Origin: Branchiostoma floridae
Lineage: Eukaryota; Chordata; Leptocardii; Amphioxiformes; Branchiostomatidae
Direction of reading: 5' to 3'
Assembly: GCF_000003815.2 (NCBI RefSeq)
Contig: NC_049981.1
Location: 11,817,010 to 11,881,009, forward strand
Length of the DNA stretch: 64,000 nucleotides
Part shown: piece after piece, positions 12,101-24,100 of the stretch
Position numbering within the stretch: the stretch's first letter is position 1
How the letters are laid out: the number at the start of each line of letters is the position of its first letter
Program-made: the position numbers and the translations under genes
Notes under the pieces: model-generated
Databases searched by the model: none
The model's input: only the letters and a program-made list of their open reading frames with translations
Told to the model about the DNA's origin: nothing

Positions 12101-15100
12101 AAAATAACCCCCAACTGCACTTCCTACTAACTATGCAAGTTAATATAATGGCCACTGCGTATTTAATGACATTCGCTGACTACAGACAAGTTGGTATTTG
12201 AACAGTGTTATTATTAATTAAACATTATGTCATGATCTTCAAAGATCTTGACATAGTATACATTACCTCTTTGCTGCTGATAGCAGGTCGGATCGTCGAC
12301 CTGGGTGGGTAGTACGTTGCACGAGAATGGTAAACTCTGTCCATCCGGGGTGCATCTTGTGTCCAGTTCCTCGCAGACACTCCTGCACAACTGTATCTGC
12401 ATTCAAGAAGAGGAACAGTACACCACAATTACTTGCAATAGATGCCTTATTCAGTATTACATAACGCATGGTTCTCAGCAACCTTTAAGAGGTCACGGAT
12501 TTCTATATCATTTTCATTGTAATGGAATGGATACGAGAAAATGACAGACTGCACAAAGGGCATGACAGCATTTAGAGATTTATTCGTAACACCTTATCAT
12601 CTTACCTGTGTGTCATTCTCACATTGCGGCATGAACATCCTACAAAAGGCTGTGATGGTGATTGTGTAGCAGCTTAGCGATGTGTTGCTGAGGACCGATT
12701 GGATGAGGAGGTACTCTCGAGAGGTTAGCATCTCCTGGAACGACTGATGACCAAAGGAGTTCGGGAATGACACAGCATTGTACCTGGCGTCGGTGAAGTT
12801 TCCACAAAAGCTCTGAAATGCTTGTGGAAATGGTTCACATGTACCTGTAGAAAAGAAACATGGCAGGTATTAACAAAATGATACTTTTCACTTTTTACCT
12901 TTTCAAACGATTACAGAATTGTTATGCCCGTATGATGTTGTTTTCTCAACATAAGACATATGAGTCTTCATTTGCAGGTTCATTTATTAAGAAAGGTATG
13001 GATCTGAATTGTTCAACCGGTATGACCGTATATACCAATACATCAAATGATTAGCGAGTCAGTTTGTCTAGAGCCCCAGCGATTTACGTGTTTTGTTGTT
13101 TGTTGACAGTAGCACTAGGAGTCAGAGTAGTAGAGAGTCAAATATATGGAAACGAGAAAAGTAAATAGATGTCCATGGATGATAGCTAATCATTCCTTGG
13201 CTTCAGTTTACTTTTCTTGCCTATAATTATGAAAGTAAAAGCAAATTGAGACAGGAAAACAGCTGTTACATTCACCTGTACGAGGGGTAGGTGTCGGTGT
13301 TGAAGGACGAAGGCTGGTTGTGCCTGCTGGGGTTGTAGTTCTTGACGCTGGAGAAGGGGTACAAAAATTGAATAGTTTTGTATATCGTACTTGAGTTTAA
13401 ACTAGCCTTTATATATGGAATTTTATGTAAAATCTTCAAAGAGAAATCTATCTGCGAAAGGGCCAAGCCCCTCGATTTGCGGAAAGCCTTGAGCCAACTT
13501 ATGCTATTCAAATCAAATTACATATATCATCAAAAGGAGTAACATGATACAAAAAAAACACAGACATTTGTACTGCCACTAAACAAAAAGGGAAACTGCA
13601 ACAGTTGAATTTTTGTGTAAACTGAATATCACGAGTAAAGTAAGTACATAAAAAATGAAGAAAGGAAATATTTGACTGAAATATTTGATATCAAACGAAG
13701 AAAAAGAGATATGATAATTGTCATCATGAGTTATTAATTTAACTCACCATTTGGTAAAGAGCAGTTGTTTTCAGGCAGACGAGGACAGATGGAAGCATCC
13801 CATCCAATGCCGGCGGCCAGAGCCCGTTCCCCACATGTGGCGTTAATCTCATAACATAAGGAGCGGCATGGAAGTCTGTAGAATAAAGGATCCAAATAAT
13901 GTTCTTTTGTCCGAATAGTGGTATAGTTTCAATATGACCACAATCACCATATTGCATTACTGCGTGCGATAGCGTAGTACTGAAGCCCCCTTCACACGAG
14001 AGCACGAATGAGCCGGAATGCCGTCCGAATGAATTTTTTTTCTATTCGTGGCAATTCCTCGCAATTCGTACTGTATTCTAAACATTCTTACTGCATTCGA
14101 GATATTCGTCCCCGTTCTTTTGGCTGGCTCGAAAGTTTTTGACATGTCAAAAACTGTCGAGGTGCATTCGAAGTGGAGAAATATCGAATGGCATTCCTGG
14201 TGGATTCTTAGTGTATTCTAACTATTATGACTGCAGTCTGACCGCATTCTACGGCATTCTAACATTATTCGAAACATTCTTATCTCATTCGATGGAAAAC
14301 CGAAACGGCAAGCCACCTCGAATCCTGCCAGAATGTGGCCGAAAGAATATTTCGAATGCCGTAAGAATGTCTAAAATGCACTACGAATTCACAGGAATAG
14401 ACAAGAATTTTTATTCTGACGGCATTCCGGCTCATTCCTTCTCGTGTGAAGGGGATTTAAAGCCCATTTGGAATTCCCACCGAATGGCCCCGAATGTGAC
14501 ACGAAGTTTGCAAATACTTCATTCCGGCTGGTTCGGCTTGATTCCTGCTAATTCGATTTCCGTGTGAAGGCCCTATGAGCAGTTATTAGAACGTTTCGAC
14601 TCGATGGGTTGGATATGACTTTAGTTATATAATAATATATATACTATAACCAATTTCACAGCCACTTTTTAAAATATATTTCCATCTCACCATCCAACCA
14701 AGGTAGTTCTCAACTTCAAAAGATACTCACATTTGTCCTTCTGACGTACACTGGGGAAAGAAAATCGAACACAGGAAGAAATTCAGATCCGGATGACAGT
14801 CACTGATAGGGTCGAATGTTGGGAACAGTGACGGGGCAAACTGAAGAGCTAAGTCTTGATTCGGCACTTGGTAGAGGTTCGGGAAGGATGTTTGGGAGTA
14901 CGACAGGCCCATGCATCGGCTGTACCGGATGGGTTCACATCCTAAAGTAAAGAAAGACAAAAACAGATATGTGAAGTTCAAAGACTAAAGTAATATGTAA
15001 AACATAGATAGCAACATATAACAACAGGGGAAGTATATGTATGGCCTTCTATGTAATTACAAAAGTCAATGAGTTTTAGACAAAAATATTTTGAAAATGC

Positions 15101-18100
15101 TTCAGTCGTGATTAAAATAACAGTTGCAACGTACCTTGATAATAAAGTTTAACGAGCATTGCTCTATGAATTTGTAAAATGGTTTGTCAAGTTATATATT
15201 GAAGATATATTAGATACATTCAATATATGTTGGCTAAACGATAATGCGAAGAATTAGCTCTATGTACCTGGTTCCTGATCGACCAGAAAACAAGTTGGAT
15301 CGTCGTCCTGGCTGGGAAATACGTCACATGAAAATGGTAACTCTAGTCCAACCGGCGCGCAGCTTGCGTTGATCCCCTCACAGGCGCTCCTGCAAAACTG
15401 GATCTGCAGCCGACAAACAATGATAATTGTTTGATAATGATAATTTATTTCAAAGAAGAAATAAATGAATTAACAGTATAAGTCATAAATCGACCTGCCT
15501 ATGTTCACATTCACAAACAATTACCTGGAACTTCAGGAATCCTATACTGACAGTATTTTTTCCAACGGTCTAATGTATAGATGTGATGTCATGAACACTG
15601 CAAATAAAAAGATACAAAAAAGGACAGTCTACGGAAATTATATGCATGCTTTTAATGCCAGTAAATGTTTTCTTACCTGGGTGCCATTTTCACATTGAGG
15701 CATGAACATCCTACAGAGCGCTGTAAAGGCACCTGGGTAGCAGCTTGTTGATATATTGCTTAAAATCGCCCCGAATAGGAAGTACTCTCGAGAGGTTATC
15801 ATCTGATTGAACGACAGATGTCCGAAGGAGTTCGGGAATGATGTAGCGTTGTATCCGGTGAGGGGTTCACATATGGCCTGAAATGCTTGTGGAAATGGTT
15901 CACATGTACCTGTGAAAAGAGAACATGGCAGATATTAACACAATGATATCGATCAACATTCAATCATCTGAATCATGCCCCTTTTACCCATACAAATACT
16001 GACATAATTGTAAGAGTTATGCATAACTGAAGTTGCTTTCTTGACAAATCAAATTTGCCAGAAGTCAGAAAAAGCTTCCGTTTTGCTACGTATTTCAAAG
16101 TTAAAACTTACACATTCAATGATTTAGAAATAGTTTGATCTGAAGTGTTCATCCGGCATAACCGCCCAATTTTCTGAGCAATACTTTCAGAGGATGGAGT
16201 AGAGGATATCTAAAATGTTTACATTAAGAACAATTATGGTCACATCAAGGAAACTTTGATTTTACCAGAAGTTGTTGGCTCAAGACATTCCGCGTCATCC
16301 CTGCTCGGCAGATCTGAGCAGTTTCTTGGCCATTCTTCCCCGACAGCTTGCAGTGAAGCTTCACAACTGGTCCGAACTTCATCACACAGTTCTCGGCATG
16401 GCGGGACCTGAGGAACGATTCATCATAATTCGAATGAGCTCGAGCAGCGAATAAGATAGTAGAATTCAAGAGACTTTGGATTCACTTGCCGATTCACTTG
16501 ATGATTAAGAAGATACTGCTTTGTTTTCGTCACGAAGCAGTACAAGACATAAGCGCAATACGGCAAAGTTTTGTAGATGAGAATTGGCATCAAGGTTTGA
16601 ATGTATTTTAGTGGAAATTGTCTAACACGTCCAGGGTTTTATCAGTATGTTACTCTAGTCTCTACCAGATTGACTACACTGGCTATTATAGGGAGAATAA
16701 TTTGCCGGGGGAATTTTGCTGAGTTGGTCGGCCGCGGAGGGAAAACATGAAGGGTGGTCTGACTCCTCTGGCCAATTTTCCGATTTTTTGCGTACTTTTA
16801 CGATCCCCGCACCCCGTAGGAAGGCCTGGTGGCGGCTAATGTTACTCACTAGCTGGTCATCCTCGCACTTTGGAAACACTGTCGTGCACATGAGGAATGT
16901 AAATGAAGGATGACATCCTGACGCTTGGTTCAGGGCAAATGCAGCTTGCAAAGACGATGTCTCTGTGGTGTGGTTTAGGTAGTTCGGTAACGATGTGTTC
17001 TCATACGGCAAAAGATGGGTACAAATGAAGTCTACTGTAGGACTGATAGGTCGACACACACCTGTACAAAAATAACGAAATACAAACATTACATATATAT
17101 GTCATTTACAGTTCCAAAGTGTCTTACAAAATGGCCATTGCCATAATAGTGTAGATGACTACCGTTGTGTCTCGCTGGAGTACACTATCTAAGGTTGCAA
17201 TGTATAACTCTTGGATTGTATATCATATGATGTATTTGATTAGTATATCAGGATAGTCACAGAAAGAAAGTAAAGAATGAAAACAAGTGCTATTAAAAAA
17301 AGCTGGCGTTTCGTCTACGTTTATGAGTGTGAACTGTCTCTTTCTTGAAGTAAAATCTGTTAGAAAAAGTCACTCAAGGGCTGTTGCGTCTATAAGAAAA
17401 ATTGTTATTTTGGAAAGGAGTACTGTTTAATAGCTGGTCTTGGCTTACAACTTTATTTTAAATTGTACAATAAGTTCATTATAAAAGCTATTAATATACT
17501 AGTACTCAGGTACTTATGTACACTTGAAAAAGCACCATCAGCACTGTGACAAGATTCTATCTAAATTGACTACCAAATGTCAAACAAATATCCAAACCAA
17601 TTAACAGCTACCTCATCTCTATTATACTGGTTTCCGCATTTACAACATTTCTTCCTTGCTTTCCTGGATAATTTTGCTAATATTCATGAAAATTTCCATA
17701 CTTTTGTGTCGAGCGGTGTGACTTTCCACGTCCGTGTTGTCTGAAAACTTCTGAATTAAGTCGATACTGAACAATGGAGCATTTGCTACTGTAAGAAAGG
17801 ATCGCTGTTTTTGATGGAGTTTCATGCAAACAACATCAAGAGCCTCTGTTTACATCATGAATAGTAGTTTAGTGGCGAGTGTTTTGCGAGAATCATCTTA
17901 CCGCGCATAGGAGCCGCTGCACGGTATTTTCCATTACCATGAACAGAAAAATTCGAATGCCGGGTTTGGAATCTATGTTCATAAGACAAAGGCCTTGCAT
18001 ATATGAAATGAATACTAAACTAATAAAAAAATGATATATAAAGATATAATATCAATAAATAAATAGAATATTTATATATTATCTTCAATATTTAAAAAGA

Positions 18101-21100
18101 AAAAAATCCACTTCTGGGCTCGAACCAGGGACTTTCGAATCCGAAGACCTGTGACTTTACCGTTTAAGCTAAGTTGTTACGTGTGTTACATGTGAGTGTA
18201 CATCATGCTTTAACCTCACTACATAGTATTATTTATGTCGATTTTCGGTCGCTTTCTTGATAAAATCATTTTTTCTTAAATAATAAAAAAATGAGATATA
18301 GAAATATGATATCAATAAACAAATAGAATATTTGTATATTATCTTCAATATTTAAAAAGAAAAAAATCCACTCTCGGTGTTTCGAACCAGGTACTTTCGG
18401 ATCTGAAGACCTGTGACTTTACCGTTTGAGCTAAGTTGTTACGTGTGTTACATGTGAGTGTACATAATGCTTTAACCTCACTACATAGTATTATTTATGT
18501 CGATTTTCGGTCGCTTTCTTGATAAAATCACTTTTTTTCTTGTGCAATCTTGTGGAATAGATATAATATGGCCATTTTCCAGGATATTGAAGTCCGAAAC
18601 CACAATGCAATGGTATTTCCGAACAGTCCTACCTCACAGCGTTCGTTCCTCAATGGTGGATGTGAATGGAGTCTGTCGCCTTCTATAGTGGTCACCAAAC
18701 GCAAATAACCAATTGAAATAGCGCCAAATGAAATAGATAAGCTTACAATCCCTTAATATCATTGAATAAAAATAATAGCCTAAGATTAGATTACATTATG
18801 AAATATATTAGAAATCTACCTATGAAAGTCTAATGTGTCTTCAGCTTTTTCCATCAGAAAATTCACATTTCCGTAGCGGCTACATGCGGTTGCCTATGTC
18901 ACGTACAAATCAGGCTGACGCAACAAACGTGAAGGTCTTGCCATATAAGGCAATGGTAGAACAACAAATGTGGAGGGTCTTCATCCTATGCTACACAGTG
19001 TTGAACCATTCAGGCATTCATGCATGCACCGATCCATCGAAGCATCATTGAAGCACTGAAGGTAAAACCAAATACATTGCGTTTCGTCGCCAGAGGGCGA
19101 CGAAACGCAAAAATAGCTTACCGTAGACTTCATTATTCATACAAAATGCCGGGTGCTCGTCGCTGCCATCACTACAGTCCGGAACTCCGTTACAGGACTT
19201 GACGAAGGAAATGCACTCGCCGCTGAAGCATCGGAATCTTGTACATTGCTCTGTTCAAACGAATAACAAAAATATCCATAAAATCACTTTTCATTTTTAG
19301 TAGTCGGCCCCAAATTCTGATACTGTTCAAAGAAAATTCGTTCATTGTTAGAATATGCTGACATTGTTTGGCACGGGTGCACAATTGAGGAATCAAATCT
19401 CGTCGAAAGAATTCAGTATCACTGTTCCCTCATTGTAACCGGTGCAATAAAAGGGTCATCATATTCTGCCACTCGTAAAGAACTCGGCTGGGAGTCATTG
19501 TCCGACAGGCGTCATATTCACCGCCTATTACTATTTCACAATATTGTTAACGGACTGACTCGTGAATACCTTACCACTTTACTTCCTTATGCAATTACGG
19601 TGATATGTAATTATGATTTGAGAAACAGCAGAAACTTGAGACCTATTAAATTTTCGACTGACCGCTTTGGAAAGTCCTTTACTCCATATTCCATCACTGC
19701 TTGGAACAACTTGGACTTAACTCTTCGTGCACTCGATTTCTCGAAATTTCGAGAACATCTTTTTAAAACGATACGCCCTCCCAAATTCAGCCATTTCAGC
19801 TTCGGGTCTCGACACTCTTGCATTCTCATTTCACGACTTCGTATGGGCACCTGCAGCTTGAATTATAGTCTTTTCACGCGGGGTCTTGTGTCAAGCCCAG
19901 CCTGCAGCTGCGGGTGTCCATTCGAAACTATTTCACACTACCTTTTGCACTGCCCTACCTATAATTACCAGCGCTCAGTTCTCATCGGCAAACTCTCTGG
20001 GTTACTTGTACATATACTTGATTTCCACAGTCTTGCAAATAATGCCAAAGAAATGTTGATTTTACAAGGTAGTTCTTTCTGCTCCTTCAACGTCAATTGC
20101 AGAATTATAGAAGCAACACATGTGTACATTGCAACAACAAATCGTTTTTAGATTCAAGTATAATTCTTTGTTTTTGTTTTCTACTCCAGTAAGGGAGATC
20201 GACTCACGCACTCTGTTCATACATATGTAATTATCTATATATTATTGTCCTGTATAATTTATTATTTTCAATTCTTGTATAAGTGGCGGCGTTAATATAA
20301 GTTGAATGTAACTTGAGTCCTCGTCCGTTTATTTGTATTATTACACGTATTTCAATAAAGAAAAAAAAAACAAAAACAAAAAACGTAGGTGTACACGAAT
20401 ATAGCTACTGTTGGATTATCGCCAATTGCAAGTCACCAATACGTTATGCCATAAATGCTCACAGAGAAGGCAAAATGCAATGTACTATATCTGATTTAGT
20501 CTTACCAGTAGTGGTGTCTGGCTGTTGTGTTGTAGTTTCAGCGGCCGATACAGTTGTGGTAAGTTGTTGGGCTGTAGCCGTTGTGTTAGTCTGCTGAATA
20601 GTTGTTGCTGTGGGAGTTGAAGCTGAGTAAGAAAGAGTTCGATTCTATTTTTTCATTACTAAGTGTCACTGGGCAGACTTAGTTTCCGTTTAAGTCGTGG
20701 ACGCTTGTAGTATCAACATAGAGACCAGCGTAGTTCTTATGGGTGCTGTTGTTAGTTAAGATTAATCTATGTGGTTTAAGATGGAGACTGGGTCCTGATG
20801 CTGAGATGTAGATGTGCTGAACGCATCAAATATTCAGGAAAGCTTGGACTCAAGAAAGCTTGGTTTTATAACATAAGGTTTTGAAGTACGATTTAGAAGT
20901 AGTAGAAGCACGGTTGGAAACAAAACCACGACATTAAAGCATAAACGTAATTCATGCACAACTTTTGATTCCACGACGGAGGTATTGGGCAGGCGATATA
21001 AATGTAGTACAATCTAATAGGATCAAAATCAGAACTTGTGTCTGTTGGGCTTTCAGCAGAAGAAAGAGAGCAATAAATATGTAGGCACCATTGGCTATGT

Positions 21101-24100
21101 TTTTAGGCAACTGTAGGATGATTTTGGAATGGGAATGGGCAAACATGAGGTAAAGCGGAGACATGAGCTACGTTTTTACCTGCTGCTGTTGATGACTGCA
21201 GCGTGGTGTTTGGTGCTGTTGATAACTCGGAAGTCGTCGTTGGAAACGTAGAATATTCTATTGTAGTAAACGGACCTGTGGTGACTTCAACATAAGAAAA
21301 ATGACATCAGACATCACACTTGCAATGATGCAATTTGGGACACTGGTGTCACATCAACCAATAAAGCATGCCTTTGATGACTCAATAAGTATCTCAACTG
21401 TGTAATGACGGAAATTACCATATATTCGCAAGATAATTAGTTACAGAAAGTGACACGTTGAAGTATTTATACCGATAACTGCAATAGTGAATTAGCATAT
21501 TGTTTGAGATATCTGAACTACATGTATTCAAGTATATTCAAATATACTCACGAGCGTCAGGTGTTGGTGAATCTGAAATAGAATAAAAAAACACAATGAT
21601 TAATAGGATATTTCTAAACTACTACTATTTTGAGCCACAGATACATAAAAAACTAATACAGCCACAAACGATACACAAGCAAAAGATATAAAAAAAATGG
21701 AAGTTCTGCTGCTATCATGATCAGGGGGCCCAAATCAACCTTGACCCCCATTCCCATCACCCCCGTCTTCTCAACCCCCACCCACATCACATGCCCAATA
21801 TCATTGTAATACATCCAGAGGTTCTAGAGTTATGCTGACCACAAATATCCGGAAACACAAACAGACGGACAAACAAGCAGACAAACAGACACACCCAAAA
21901 TTATACATCCATTTCTCATGGCGGTAATTATTCTTTAATTGCTTTGAGCCGACGGATCCAGATTCTGGTATTGTTTAAAGAAAACAAAGGTGTACACGTA
22001 TATATACTTTGTGTTGTATTGTTATCCAACTCACCAAAACGTCCCACCGGGGATGCTCGTAGAGAAGACAAGATACACGTGCTGCCATACATGTATATGC
22101 ATAACAATACTGTCATAATCTGATTTAGTCTTACCAGCGGTGGTGTCTGCCTTTTGAGTCGTAGTTTCAGCGGTTGATGCAGTTATGTTAGGTTGTTGAG
22201 AGGTTATTGCAGTTGTTGCTGCAGTTGTGTTAGCCTGCTGACTAGTTGTTGCTGTGGAGGTTGACGCTGAGGAGGGGCGAGTTGAATTTCATGTCAGTTT
22301 TGCATTATTAAGGGACAGTAGGTAGTCTCAGTTCCCCTTATGCCTTGGACACGTGTAGTATCATCAAAGAGGCCAGTGTAGTTCTTGTGGGCGCTGTGGT
22401 TAGTTAGTATAAGTCTATAGGGTCCTGATGCTGAAACGTAGATATGCTGAACGCGTCGAATATACGGGGAAATTGGTTAATAGGTTCTGAATTAGAATAT
22501 AACAAGTGCGATATTTAGAATTACCCGAAGCACTGTTGGAAAGGCAAAAACCACGACATTTACATAGACGTAGCTTATGCACAACTTTTGATGCCACGAA
22601 TCAATCGGGATTGGGCAGGCGATAAAAGGAGAGGGTGCCATTGGCTATGTTATAGTAACGATAGAATGAAAACTGTGTCATAATTTGGTATGGAAATGAG
22701 TAAACATGAGGCAAAGCGGAGACATGAGCTACGTTTTTACCTGCTGCTGTTGGTGATTGCAGCGTGGTGTTTGGTGCTGTTGATACCTCGGAAGTCGTCG
22801 TTGGAATCGTAGAGCACACTATTGTAGTAGCCGGAACTGTGGTGGCTTCAACATAAGGAAAATAACATCAAACATCACACTTGCAATGATGCGATTTGAC
22901 AAACTGGGGTCACATCACACAATAAAGCATACCATTGAAGATATCAACTGATAATCACCAAACTCGCAAAATTACTGGTTAAAAGACAGACTTTAAGTAT
23001 TTATACTGGTAGCTGTAACAGTGAATGAGCATATCGTTTGAGATATCATAACTAGAACTACATATATTCAGGTATGGATACTCACGAGGCTCTGGTGTTG
23101 GTGGAACTGAAATAGAATGAAAAGCACAATGATTCATAGGGTATTTCTAAAACTACGTTAACACAGACACATACAAAGCTAAAGCAGTGCATTGTTGACA
23201 CAATAATCCTATAAATAGTATGAAAAACATACGGCCAGTGCAAGGGAGTATTGTTCTTTATATCGTATGCATACACAGAAAGTGAGCTTTTGTGACAAAA
23301 CATTTTCCTTTAAAGGGGTTTTTCATAAGAAAGTCGGTGTCTTTAAGTGCACGTTTCTAACCAACAGCTTATGTTGTAAGTTCACACAAATAAAACGGCC
23401 AACAAAGTTATGGGGCGTATCTTCATCTGATGAACCTGTTTCTCGCTCTGCAGTCTTGAATGACCCAGTCGACTCCATCTGCGAAGGAGGTCGACACACG
23501 TATTTGGTCTCTGTGGGCTGGTGGTGTTCTGACCATCTGACCAGGTGTCGAAACTTGTCAACGTTGTTTGATCATCGAATGTCCATTCACCATTGCTGTA
23601 ACATATCCAATGGCTTTTTAGCATGTGTCCATCACATATCTGTATACATGTTCCGGTTCAAGTGATACTAATGCTCTTGGGTTGTTTTCCAGGTGATAAG
23701 ATGCCAACGTTACGAGGCTTTCCTTGCTAGACTTTAGCTGAAATTTAGCCACCATAAGAACTAGACGGTAACATCTGATTAACAACAATATCTGCCAGCT
23801 CTGACCTGTACCCCCAGCCAGTTCGACAAAACCTACTTTTGCGGTCATCTTTCCACTCACTTCCTGTCAATCTACTCACGCTGAATTTAAATATACACCA
23901 AAAAAAAAAAAAACGACAATAAGAAAAGCATAGACTACGTACAAGGAGTCAAGAACCTATGGCAAGACGCCAAGAGTGTACGTGTTACACATTTGAGAAC
24001 ATACCTATAAGACAACCCGATCCAAAAGTCGTCCCCGGAAATCTGGTTCCTCTCCAGCAGACGAACAAGCAGGGCGTGAATTTCGGAGTCCTTATCAAGA

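Larger units (their letters stand above)
18021..18540. repeat. Direct tandem duplication of a 260-base unit
   Basis: 18021-18280 and 18281-18540 are close copies, starting TAATAAAAAAATGA and ending with GATTTTCGGTCGCTTTCTTG and TCATTTTTTCTT. Each contains a tRNA-like segment on the minus strand. Likely a SINE-like element duplicated in tandem. Confidence 0.72.
17062..19121. other. 2-kb intron between LDLa 1 and FZ1
   Basis: Holds the tandem tRNA-like repeat at 18021-18540 and a perfect hairpin at 19077-19110. The rest is AT-rich intron in which I see nothing. Confidence 0.5.

Noticed and set aside
18107-18180. Functional tRNA gene
   Set aside because: A- and B-box-like motifs only; no acceptor stem pairing and two copies sit inside a repeated unit.
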